Source: Cinnamomum chago | Lineage: Eukaryota; Streptophyta; Magnoliopsida; Laurales; Lauraceae | NCBI GenBank assembly: GCA_038049695.1 | Contig: CP142454.1 | Location: 16,872,501 to 16,936,500 of the forward strand | Direction: 5' to 3' | DNA length: 64,000 bases | Shown: piece after piece, positions 1-12,100 of the stretch | Layout: every line of letters starts with the position of its first letter | Position numbering within the stretch: position 1 is the stretch's first letter | Made by a program: the position numbers and the translations under genes | Notes under the pieces: generated by a model | What the model was told of the DNA's origin: nothing | The model's database searches: none | Seen by the model: only the letters and a program-made list of their open reading frames with translations

Positions 1-106
1 TTTTGTGGCTTGATAGAGAATCTTTTTTTGCTTTTTGTGTAAAAAGATCATGATTTTTTTTTGTGATTTAGTGGAGAAAGAGGATTTTTTTATTTTATTT
101 ATTTTG

Positions 107-1222
107 GGTTTTTTACCAAAAGCATCTTCAAATATCGTTGTACCTCCAAAAGCATATTTAAATACATATAATGCCCTAAAGCATCTTATACAATATACTT
201 TGATTTTTTTTCAGACCTAATTGTCCCTCCAACCCTTTTATCTTGACATCGAGATTTGATTTCATGATATCGATACTTGTTTGTCACATTGAAATATTTC
301 GAGGGTAGTTCAACCATTTTCCATCGACATTGAGACTTGATTTCGTGAAATCCATACTTGATTTGGCAAGGCACATTGAAGTATTTCGATGGTAGTTCAA
401 CACCTTTCCCGCGACATTGAGACTTGATTTCGCGACATCCAGACTTGATTTGGCATGGCACATTGAAGTATTTTGATGTTAGTTCAACTCCTTTATCGTG
501 ACATCGAGATTTAATTTGGCACATTCAAGTATTTTGAAGCTAGTTCGACCCCTTTCTTTCAATATTGAGACTTAATTTCACGGCATCAAGACTTGATTTC
601 GTGCAGTGAAGTATTTCTAAACTAGTTTTTCTTTTTCCAATTCTCAAACTCGCTAGTTAATTTTTTCCCTTTTCTCATTAGCCATTTTCGAATTACAAAC
701 TTTTGAAGAGTAGATTGAAGCATTTCTAAAGGCTAATGAGAAAAGGAAAGAATCAACTAGAGAGTTCGAGAATTAATATAAATATATATATAGCCTATAA
801 ATATTGCAATGTGCCAAATCAAGTCTCGATGTCGATAAATAAAATATTGAACTTCAATATGCCCTGCTAAATAATGACTCGATGTTGTGAAATCAAATCT
901 TGATGTTGCGGGAAAGGGATTGAACTAACCTCGAAATACTTCAATATACCCTGCCAAATAATATCACGATGTTGTGAAATCAAGTTTCGATGTCGTGAGA
1001 AAGGGGTTAAACAAGCCTCAAAATACTTTAATGTGCCAGATCAAATTTCGATGTCGCAAAATCAAATCTCGATGTCGCAAGAAAGGGATTGGAAAGGCAA
1101 TTCGGTCCGAAAAGAATCAGAGTATGTTGTATAAGATGCCTTTGAGCATTACATGTATTTATGAAAGATACTTTTGGAGGTATAGGGATGTTTGACGACG
1201 ATACTTTTGGTAAAAACCTTTT
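107..1222. mobile_element. Foldback element, about 1.1 kb, with arms of about 500 bp
   Basis: The left arm (about 107-665) and the right arm (about 725-1222) are diverged reverse complements along their whole length. The terminal 'ttttaccaaaag' near 113 is answered by 'cttttggtaaaa' near 1205. 'cacctccaaaag'-like, 'gcatcttata' and 'gacatcgagatttgatt' blocks recur inverted in the same order. The arms meet around 'ttctcattagcc' (about 677) and 'ggctaatgag' (about 738). No transposase ORF is present. This fits a non-autonomous foldback or long-TIR DNA transposon. No target-site duplication was recognised, so the outer edges are approximate. Confidence 0.75.
240..622. repeat. Subterminal tandem repeats in the foldback left arm
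   Basis: About five imperfect units of 60-88 bp follow one another. Each contains a 'gacat(c/t)gagacttgattt' core, then 'ggcacattgaagtattt', then 'agttcaac'. Inverted counterparts lie at about 810-1085 in the right arm. Arrays of this kind are typical of foldback transposons. The apparent small ORFs here (for example - strand 186-524) are only the repeat read in frame. Confidence 0.75.
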
Positions 1223-2314
1223 TTTTTTTTTCAAAGAGGGAAATTTGACACCACTTATCCAAACACGCCCAATAGTGCACCGGATGTCACTTTAGTGGAG
1301 GGAGGGAGATTCACAAGGGGCGAGTGACAAGGAGAAGAGATGCGTTAAGATTCGGAAAATGACCTTTTTATCATCATCATTACTGTTTCTTTTTCAGCCT
1401 TTGATTGATGAATGAAAAAAATAATAAAAATTGACGATGTAAATTGGTTAGCATTGGCGAACTCCCATAGTTTTATCCGATGCATGTGATAAGAGGGTTT
1501 GCAAGTGGCCTTAAACATTAGTTCTCGGCTGTCCAGAAACAAGTATCCATCAGGCTAAGGGATAAAGGCTCTTAAACCGGGTTGGGCACGAGATACTCTA
1601 GATTATAAAAAAAAAGGCCAGCATTGACTAAAAAATATTTTTTAATTAGTAATAAGAGAATTTCATTAAATAAAATAAAATATAATAAAAGACAACACTT
1701 ACACTTACCTACCCAAGTTGAACAACCACCATGGAAAATGATCAAATCAAACTGTGCTCATATAAGCACTTTGACCTTAGATAGATGATGGCACGATCAT
1801 TCAATTTCCTAGAGACATATTTGAATTCAACATAGACAAAAGATGAATCCTCTCCCTTCAACTTTATTCCATGATTCCAATAATACTTAAATTGTTCAAA
1901 CCTCTGTTCGATTTAGACATTTAGAGAAATAGAGACATGAAATAGAGATGCCAAACATGGGCTTAGAGACCTTAAAAAAAGAACATTAGGCGTTCATATT
2001 TAACATGGCCAAAAAAGAATTACATGTTATTTAACCTTAGTGAAGCAGCTAATCAGATTGGAGGCTACATTTCCTTTTCTTTTCATCAATGAATTTGAAG
2101 CTGAATGGACTAAAACAAGTTTCACTCTCTTGAGGCTCAAGAAGAGGGTGAAAGTCCATGTCGAGGAGAAAGGAAGAGTAGAAGGGTTAGGATTATGTGG
2201 GTCCGGTTGACCCCCATGAGTTTCTGATAATTTCGTTTGGCCTTTTTCTAAAAACTGGGTCGGGTATCCATTGGGCTTTCAACCTGGCCCGTTTACCACC
2301 CGGTCCCTTCTTTC
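1223..2314. other. Intergenic DNA upstream of the first gene
   Basis: No gene is seen. The stretch holds an A-tailed dispersed repeat at 1470-1613 and, around 1890-1970, sequence resembling one end of a MITE whose fuller copy is at 40050-40304. The promoter of the downstream gene begins in the last 200 bases or so. Confidence 0.5.
1470..1613 (+). repeat. Dispersed A-tailed repeat, copy 1
   Basis: This segment is related to 15775-15908 over about 140 bp. Shared blocks include 'gcatgtg', 'gagggtttgca', 'ggctgtcca', 'tccatca' and 'gggttggg'. Both copies end in 'ttata' followed by an A-rich tail. A short A-tailed dispersed unit suggests a SINE or the 3' end of a LINE. No clear tRNA-type promoter was found. 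Confidence 0.5.
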
Positions 2315-2323
2315 TTTATATAA
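2315..2323 (+). promoter_or_regulatory. TATA box of the chloroplast-protein gene
   Basis: The motif 'tttatataag' lies about 80 bp before the ATG at 2402. This spacing gives a predicted transcription start near 2345-2355 and a short 5' leader. Position and motif are seen directly. Promoter function is inferred. Confidence 0.55.
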
Positions 2324-2401
2324 GCATCCCTGAAGATGTCTGTCTCACTCAGATGCTCTCCTTTTCCATGAGCTATTTCTATTTGGCTTGAGCTTTTTGA
2401 A

Positions 2402-3152
2402 ATGGTATCGGTCTTAACCAACTCCTCTTTCTTCAATCCTTGCTCATTCCATCAGGAAACCCCAACCACAAATCTTACATCATCCAACACTTCCTTTTCT
2501 CTAGTTCCAACTAAACATTCCCAGTTTTCAACAGCTAATCACAGAATCAAACCTACAACACCACTTGCCAACAGCAGAACCATACGTTCTCACTCCTCTA
2601 AGCAAAGTAAGCACTCATGTATGTATTCTCTGACTCCACCTTTAGTGTTTTCTCCGTTCTTTTTGGTTTTTCTCTTTTTATTCTTTTATGGGTATTAAAA
2701 GATGTAAACTTTATTAAAAACATGGAAAAGGTAAGAACTTTGTACTTTTGAAATTATTCTTAGTTGGATTTTATGTTCGATTTTTCAGCTTCTCTCTAAA
2801 TTTATTTCATGGGTACCCAACAAAGTCACTTGTGCTTCTTTTATCGTTTGATTTTTCTTAGTGTTTTATCCTCCATGTTTAGATAATGGTTGTTTAAGCT
2901 GACCCTTTTCCTTAATTTACACATACTCTCTGTATCTTTTTTTTAAAATTGCATATTTCACATTTCTAGTCCATGGTTTTGTGCGTGCACGCGCGCGCGT
3001 TCAATCTATCTGTCAATTTCTCTTTGTATATAACTCAATGATCCTTGCTTCAATTTCACACCACAGTTTTGAGCTAAGCCAATGGAGAAAATGGAAGGGG
3101 AGACAGCAAGCAGCCTTGCTTGATGCCTCTAGTGCTGTGAACCCCCCCGCGC

Positions 3153-3191
<39 letters not shown>

Positions 3192-6100
3192 AAAAAAAAC
3201 TACATTAATGCAAATGGAGATAGGGGGTTTGGCAATACAAGCCATATTGAGGGAGACGAGTCTATCATGTTGCAGCGATTTTATGCCCCGTGTGCTCAAC
3301 CATGATTTTGTAACAGTTTTATAAGAAAAAAACATTTGTAATGGAGTTGGGCCTATCATGTTGGGGTTGCGACTTGCGAAGCTGGCTATTTCCGTAGCAG
3401 GGAGATAAATATGTGCTAAACCAGACCAAGAAGTCTGGCCTTTTGTTTTAAACAAAAATGTAAAAAGAAGAATTCCTTCACAGCCATGACCAAATAATTT
3501 CCTATGATAGGCCAGCATAGCTTATAGAAGTTAGCAGTGAGCCTGTGGGGCCTGGGTCGTTCTGAGGATTCATAGATTTAATGACCATTCAAATCTCCTA
3601 CATGGAGACATCTTTACAAAGATCATCTGATTGCTACGATGTGAGTCTGCATTTTATCTTAATGTGGGTGTCGCCTAAATCGTAATTCAATTTTGATGGG
3701 GAGCAGGTTAGGTGCTAGCAGATCATTAAAATGCTTTAGGATCATACCCTTTATGCCAGAAGAGTCAGAAAATTAACATGACATCTTAAGCATCTTTGAT
3801 GACTGTGATTCTATTTGTGCTAAGCATAGAAATTTCTGGTAGAGGAGTTGCACATATTCAGTTCGATCTCTCTGTGGGTGTTTAAACATTTTCATATCAT
3901 TTACGTCTGTAAGTGGAGAGGTTGGAGATGGATCAAAGGTGGAACATAATGTGAAAATGAGTCTGCCCAACAAAGAAGTCAATGAAAATTTCTCACTTTT
4001 GATGGTAAGTAGTTTCTCATCCCAATCCCTGTGAAAATAAATATTCACCATGTGGGACTTTTTTGTTTGCTCTGGTATATACTCACACACCTAAGTCCCT
4101 CACCACCAGCACGGCAGCGCGGGATTGATCCCTAGTGGTGGTTTGTTTTGTTTTGTTTTTGTTTTTTTTTTGTGGAATGGAGATATGTCACCACCGCGTC
4201 ACCACTGAGCTACTAGTGGATTGGCACCATCTGGAAAATTCTCATGGTCTTCACCTGTGGCCGTACTGCTTTGCAAGTTATTTTCCACCTTTGACTCGTC
4301 TCTAACCTATCCACTTTCATATGTAGATAAAATGTCAAGCATTCCCTTTATGGTTTAAGAACATTCTATGTATGACTCTGACTATGTCTGATCTATGATG
4401 CCTGGATATGGCATGGATGTGATAGGGAAAGGGTATTGATACGAAAGGTACACGGATTTTACACATAAAAAGTGAAGCATCGGATACGATACGACACGAT
4501 ATGTTGCCCATTTTAAAGTATCTGTGCATCATAGTGTTTGATAAGTGGGTGTTTCAGTTACTATACTTAAAAGATAAAAAAGAGCTTGTTATTGATTTTT
4601 CCACAATGTTCTTTGTTTCTAGTTAATATATGAGAGCACCGGTATTTGCAGGTAGATAGATTGTTGATCATGTTTTCTCTCTTCTGATTCATGGATAGAT
4701 AGAAGACTTATGCTTTGGTCTTCTTAAGCTTTTCTCCCCCAATTTTTATTGTTATTGTTATTGTTATTATAATTCTATTAATTATTATTATCTTTTTTGG
4801 GTTTGATTGGTTTCTGATCTGGCATATGTGTATCTTATAAATAAATATAAAAAAAAACACTAATTTCAGGTCCTCGGGCGAGCAATGTCACTGCTGCTGA
4901 AGTGGAAGAGAAGGCTGAAGATGAAGTTGTGAAAGGTTACACCATGAACCAATTGCTCAATAAGATGATTGAAGTTCCCCCATTTATTATTGTTATTGTT
5001 ATAATAATAACAAATTATTATCTTTTTTGGGCTTGATTGGTTTCTGATCTGGCATATGTGTATCTTATAATTAAAAAAAAAACTAATTTCAGGTCCTCGA
5101 GCAAGCAATATCACCGCTGCTGAAGTGGAAGAGAAGGCTGAAGGTGAAGTTGTGGAAGGTTACAGTTACACCATGAACCAATTGCTCGATAAGATGATTG
5201 AAGTTCCCCCAATTATTATTGTTATTGTTATAATAATAATAAATTATTCTTATCTTTTTTGGGTTTGATTGGTTTCTGATTTGGCATATGTGTATCTTTA
5301 TTAAAAATAATAATAATTTCAGGTCCTCAAGCGAGCAATGTCACTGCTGCTGAAGTGGAAGAGAAGGCTGAAGGGGAAGTTGTGAAAGGTTACACCATGA
5401 ACCAATTGCTCGATAAGATGATTGAAGTTTTCATGAACGAGAAGCCCAAAACTAAGGACTGGAGGAAGCTTTTGGTGTTCAGGGATGAATGGAATAAGTA
5501 TAGGGAGAGCTTCTATAACCGATGTCAAGTACGTGCTGAAACTGAGAATGATTTGGTTATGAAACGGAAATTGATCAAACTGCAGAGCAAGATTAAGAAG
5601 GTATAAGATTTTTTTTTTCCAGTAATGGCCCCTTTTTCCTCATACAATATCACTAACTGAAACTCAGTAACCTTTTATTAAGCAAGATCATATTTTATTC
5701 TTGGCCATCAAATATCTAATTATCAGATACTTAACATGTTTTTACACATTGATTAATTTAGCTTGGATTTCAATTCCATTTGGCTAAGATGAAAGTTTTC
5801 AGATTGATGAAGAAATGCTAAGGCATGATGACCTCCTTAAAGAGATTCAGCAACACCCAACAGATATCAATGCAGTCGTAGCACGGAGACGGAAGGACTT
5901 CACTGGAGAATTCTTCAATCATCTTACTCTACTTTCAGACACTTCTGACGGCCTGGAGGATTGTGACGGTAATCAAACATTCTACACTATTAACACTTGT
6001 CTTTTAAATGATTATAGGATCTAAAAACTTTCAGGCTGTCTCAGATCTCAGCTAAGCTGAGTTGACTTGGTTGTATTGAGTTGGGACTTGGTACCTCACA

Positions 6101-9100
6101 TAATCAGTTCAACTTCAACCAATTTAAATTGGAATATGTTTATTTGTTCTTTTTAAAGCACATATGAGAACTTTTATGCTTTTTCTATGGTAGTATTTGG
6201 ATATATGTAGCATTTAACTGAGTGATTTCATTAATTTTTATTTATTTTGAAATTTGGATGCACTTAGATAACAATTGTAGCAGTGATGATAAATATGGCT
6301 ATTTTCTTGTGTTATACCAGCTTGCATGCTTTCTAGTTTCCATTTCTAAAAATTGAATACATGAGCAATTCTTGTGTAGTTTTTCCAGATATGGCTTATA
6401 GGACCATTCCTTGTGTGGGCAGCAATGTCTAGGCTTGGAGCTAAATGCTTGTCTGCCGTCTCTACATATGATAATGTGGTGGAAAATGTGATGCTAGATG
6501 CTGCGCAGTCGAAGTTTGATGATATCCTAAATTCTTCTTCATTAGATGAAGCATGTGATAAGATAAAAAGTCTTGCTAAGGCAAAAGAGCTTGATTCTTC
6601 ATTGATTCTATTGATAAACAAGGCTTGGGCATCAGCAAAAGAATCCACGACGATGAGGAATGAGGTACATATCTGAATCTTAGAAATATTGTGATAATGA
6701 CTTTGATTATAAAAAAAATAAAAATACAATAACCCTAGTAATCTATCATTAAGTAATGATTTTCTTGGCTTTTGGTGTGAGTTGCAAGCATCTTTACACA
6801 AAGTATTTGACTTTACTTTATCTAACCAATTTATAAGAATTGGAGTGCTTTTGTATTATAACTTGAGATGAAACGAGCAAAGCTCAGTTCAGCTCAAGCT
6901 AGGCTTGGGCTTCATAATTTTGGCTCAAGCGAGCTCGACTGAATTCCACCAAGCTCAAAGATTTCAGCTTGAGCTTGGGTTTTATACTTTCAGTTTGGCT
7001 GAGCTTGCCATATAGTGACCTTTGGAATGCAATTCTGTATACAGGTTTAGAAATAAATATTAATATGTATGTGTATAAAACCTTGGAAGAATTTCATTAA
7101 CTACCAAAAGGGTAAAATACCCCATAAAATGCTAAATATATGAAGGTATATACCCTCCCATAGAGGTACCCAATACTGGTAAACAGACGACATATATTGG
7201 CCAATTGCAGCATATGATATATGATTCCAAAACAGTCGTGACATGGCAATATGTTGGACTTCTTTAGGCGACAAATTTTCCCTGATTCAACTATTTATAC
7301 TAAAAGCAGTATTTCATAATTTAAGCTTTTCCTTTCTTTTATCAAAACCAAGACATGAAGTTAAAACATGTTGGAACACATGGTAATTGATGCATGTGGC
7401 TGAAGTGCATTGTGGGGATGATACTGTTTACCATTCTCAAGATGCACTCAAGCCCTACATGGCAAGATTAAATTTCTTGATGCTTGGACTTGTGAATGTG
7501 ACTCCCCTTAATTAAAAGGTCCTGCCGCAGGTACTGCAGATCTGATGGGCCTTCCTGCGGATGGCACTGGAGGTGTCTGGGGGGGCGCACTGTAGGAAAA
7601 AAAAAATCTTGGGAGGGCCATGTCACGTCCCCCGAACCCGATTAGAGAATAAACCGGATCCGGGGAGTGAAATTTAGGGCTAATTAAAAATTTTGCCCTT
7701 TAGGCCCAAGGATCGTAAGTCCGCTGTGAGGATATAATATTTCAAGCCTCAAATATAATAAGAATATGCGGAACTCATACAATTCTAGGCATATTTGGAT
7801 ATCAACAATGAATAATGAATCTCAATATAAATTAAAGTTGAACAAATAATAAAATAAACTTAAACAAGGAAATTGATTTATTCAATGGCCATCCCACTAA
7901 TCAAGGCCATTTAAAACAATAGTGAGTCAATAATGTGAAAGTTCAACGAGAGATAATAAACGAAGAAATAAAATCTAGGGGAGTCCCGATGAATCGCTCT
8001 CGTGCCAGGAATGATGACGCTACTCTACGTCATCTGCACGCCACTCTCGTTCTTTCTCAACCGGTTGGAGATCCTCTGGGATCTCCTCACTTGATTGCTC
8101 ATCGTAGTAGTACTCACCTGAGGAGTCTGCACACCAAGGAATAGAGTCAACGACATGTTGAGCAATAGATAAGCAAGATATAATTAATCATGACATGCAT
8201 CAAGTATAAGAGTAATGACAGGCATAGTAATCAAGAGAATACAAGGAAATCGAATCTAGGCATAAAGCATGAGTAAATAACCATCAGGATCATAAATAGA
8301 AATCCTAGCAATACTAACAATCACCACTACCAATATAATGCAATGCACAAGAGGGAGACTCCGTGGATGTCCTAGTCATCTCACGGGTACCAGTAACAAT
8401 CCTATCCAGACTATTGATACCAAAGTCCGGCTCCAGAGGGATTCCAGCTCCCGGTCCTGGGAATAGTAGCACGGTCCTAGCCCGCTCCCAACTATTCAAC
8501 GCCATGGACGCCATCCAAAGCCGACTGCCCACCCCGATGTCCGAGTAACCGGCCCATCAATAAACCCCCAAACTGCAGCTGGCCATGATATGCAAATAAT
8601 AATAATAATAATAATGTGGTGTTGACACGAGAATAGACCAAGACAAGCAAGTCTGGCTAGCTCAATATACAAGACACGTTCATAGGGATTATCTCATTCA
8701 AGTCAATACAAGACAAATCCAATCATACGATAATCCCTTCAGTCTAGCCAGTCATGTTCATCAATTACATAACACGGGGTCCTAATGTACACTCTAAGTC
8801 AGGTCCAAGTCCTAATTCTACAAGGGATTATGTTTCATAATTAATTAAGTGTTTTATGCCAAGAGAGTGTACAAGGATACAAAATCAACGAATACTATTA
8901 ACAAATCAAGGAGAGATTACAACCCAATCCTAGGCAAGTGTTGTCATCCATATACCATATGTGTTTTAACGGAGTGCGTGGGGAATTCGAATAATCAATG
9001 CTTATAAAGAATTTCCTTGGTGTACAATCATGTTGAGCATCGATTGATTCAATTCCATACGCATTCGGTTAACCATACACAATACACGAATACCTAGACA

Positions 9101-12100
9101 ACCCATCGAAGCACACCAAGCCATGTGCTACGATTTCAAAACCCCATTAATGGTCACGTGATAGTGGTTTCATGGTTTCCAATGTCTAAGGCCCAAACCT
9201 AGGCTAACAATCTCGTTACTAACAAGAAAGTGGTCTAATAATTAATCTCCTTAACTACTTCCCTACCTGATCCCCAATCATCACGAGACATGTATCATTG
9301 GATTCTACGCTCAAAGAGCTTTCCAACGGTATATGGCTCGCGAAATTCCGACGTATGGTTCAGAAGTTATGGCCCATTGAAGTTTAACCCTTTATATATA
9401 TATATATAGGGAAGTGTCTCTCACCCTATGGTGAGGGATGGATGCACTTGAAACTTTCCCATATAGGGGAGGTTTCAAGTGCATCCATCCCTCACCATAG
9501 GGTGAGGGACACTTCTATAATTGAGCATTTTCAAGTACAAAAGTTACTTTTCAAGTACATAGGGTGAGGTACACTTCCTTGTCTTCATGTGCAAAAATGG
9601 GAAGTGTCTCTCACCCTATGGTGAGGGACACTTCTATAATTGAGCATTTTCAAGTACAAAAGTTACTTTTCAAGTACATAGGGTGAGGTACACTTCCTTG
9701 TCTTCATGTGCAAAAATGGGAAGTGTCTCTCACCCTATGGTGAGGGATAGATGCACTTGAAACTTTCCCATATATATATATATATATATAAAAGCGCGAC
9801 GAACCACACGCGTCCGATTCATTGGATGTATGATGCAACAACAGCTTCATGTCAGCAGCAGTGGCCATCAACGTTTTTATTTTATTTTATTTATTCTTTC
9901 TTTTCATTCATCTGCACTTATGTCATGGCCAAAACGTCCCATCAGTCAACATCTTTTTTTTCAAAGTTGTCACAATTTACAAAAATTACCTTGTTTCAGT
10001 TAACTGAGAGCAATTTCAGTCCGATCGATCGGACTGAAGGCCCGATCGATTGGCACTGTAGCTGAGCCCAAAAATGGGTTTTTCCTCTTCCTTTTTCCTG
10101 CAGAAAACGAGCCTCCATGCTCCCCAATCATTTCAATCATTCTTTCCATCCATTCTATTAAATTAAAAACTTCCAAAGCTACCATTATAACATTTAATCC
10201 AATCCAAACCACAAATCTAACCTAACATGTCAATCCCAAAGAAATACCCACAATAAGCTTGGAATTTGGGTAATCTAACAATAGTATCATTGCAATAAAA
10301 AGAAGACAATACAGACATGATTAAAGATAATTGCATATCTACTTGCCTTAACCAAGAAGATGATTAAAAATTGGAAAAACTTGAGGAGAAGCTTTCTTTC
10401 GCAAACCCACAATCTAATCCGACCAAACGCAATCTAAAACGCAACGGAGAAGAAAAGAAAGAAAAATATCATGATCCAACCTATTCTAAACAAAAGAGAA
10501 AACGAATGGAAAAGTTGATGATGGGAAAATGCTTACCAACTAGTATCAATGGAGAGAGGAGATCGAAAGGAAGAAGATGTGCGGTCCGGATCGCGGAGAT
10601 GATCTCTTCCGGAGGGAGATCTGAGCTTGAGAAGAGAAGGGGAAGAATGAGGGCTGCTGAAACTCTTGTTCGTTGCAGAAGTGATAATAAGATTAGGGCT
10701 AATCCCTGTTTAAGAAGAAGAGAGGGAGGAAAAGACCAATTTGCCCTTAAGTGGGTCCGATAAAATAATGGACTTTTTGAAGGGTTTTTGATCATCGGAT
10801 CGCGACGAGCCAGAAGACAAAAATGATCAGCGCGACGAGACCTTTCCAACGAACCCAAAAACACGATGATAGAAACTTTTTCGGAAAAACACTCAATTTT
10901 CCCTAATTTGCAAACTACCCCCCTTCTAGGATCAAACGAACTCGAAATCGAACAAAACTTCGCAGAAACTATCCTAACACTAAAAGAAACTCACTCAAAG
11001 CCTAAACCCACTTAAATATCTAAAATACAAATAATTATAATAATAATAAAAATAAATGGGTCAACGGGCCTGCTATTGGGCCCAATTGACCCAGTAAGGT
11101 CGCGGACCTTACAGGCCATATATAAAAAAATGCATGTAGCTTTTAAATATATAGGGGCTTTTTTGAAAACTTTGGAGGGGCCATATGTAAGAAATTATAA
11201 AATTTTGTAAACAAATTAAAGGGATTTTCTGAAATTTGGGGGGGGGGGGGGGGCAGGGCAGCCAGGGCCCCTGCCAGCCCCCACTTGGTTCCGCCAGTGC
11301 CTCCATTGATTTATCTTCTTTAAGTTTGATGGGCAGTGCATTCTTAACCACCTGTTTGTAGGCCCCAGTTGAAGGGTAGAACCATCCAATGCAGTAAGGC
11401 AACCCATTTGTTATTTGAGACCCATATTTATATGATTAAACCTTTGATTTGATGTGCCAGACTCTAGATATTGATGCCTCAACTTCTAAAAAGTGCAAGA
11501 TTCTAACTGTCCATTTAGTGTCCTACAAATAATAGGTTGTTTAGTAAAAGAATATACCAACCACTCCTCGAGCAAATGCCTGGGATTTTAAATCTGAAAG
11601 TTAATCATCCACCATCTTTAGGAAGACCCATTAGATCAGTATTCTCAACCATCAATCGAAAGGGCCGATGGGTTAGAATTAGCTAGTGACGTACTCATAT
11701 GGCCCCCTACCATTAATTTGATTTGATTGAGTTCCATTCATGGCAATACCAATAAATGAATGAATATGGTGTAATTTGCTACATATTCTATGATAAGTCA
11801 AAATAATAAGATAAAGAAATTGTGCAGGGTTTTTTTTGCAAATTCTGAGTTTCAACTGACGACATATTAATGAAAAAGTGGCTGGACAAGTGGGTCTTGG
11901 GCTGCATGTTATAGGGTCCAGTTGGGCCTAAACCCAACTAAGCCCAGCACCACCTGGGTCGCCCAGGGCTGTACAGCCACCGGACAGGGTCCACCTTCCC
12001 ATCAGGTGGGCCATGCGGGCATGATCAGAAGTGTCCAGAATACTCTGGACGCTTGTTTCTAGAAAATTGGATTTTGTTGGCTTTTAGTTCCTTATATTTT

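Noticed and set aside
240-1085. CRISPR-like array of spaced repeats
   Set aside because: Units are diverged, have no unique spacers, lie in a plant foldback element and occur in inverted halves.
4870-5205. First two exon 2 copies as real alternative exons
   Set aside because: Each lacks a 5' splice site and reads into a stop, so they are treated as decoys rather than coding exons.
6346-6801. 151-codon - strand ORF
   Set aside because: Antisense to exon 4 of the chloroplast-protein gene, whose + strand frame is conserved.
8314-8548. Overlapping small ORFs on both strands
   Set aside because: They lie inside the solo LTR and match no gag or pol motif.
10371-10763. 130-codon + strand ORF, Lys/Arg-rich
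   Set aside because: Lies within the solo LTR in an AG-rich stretch; no domain, and the opposite strand is open too.
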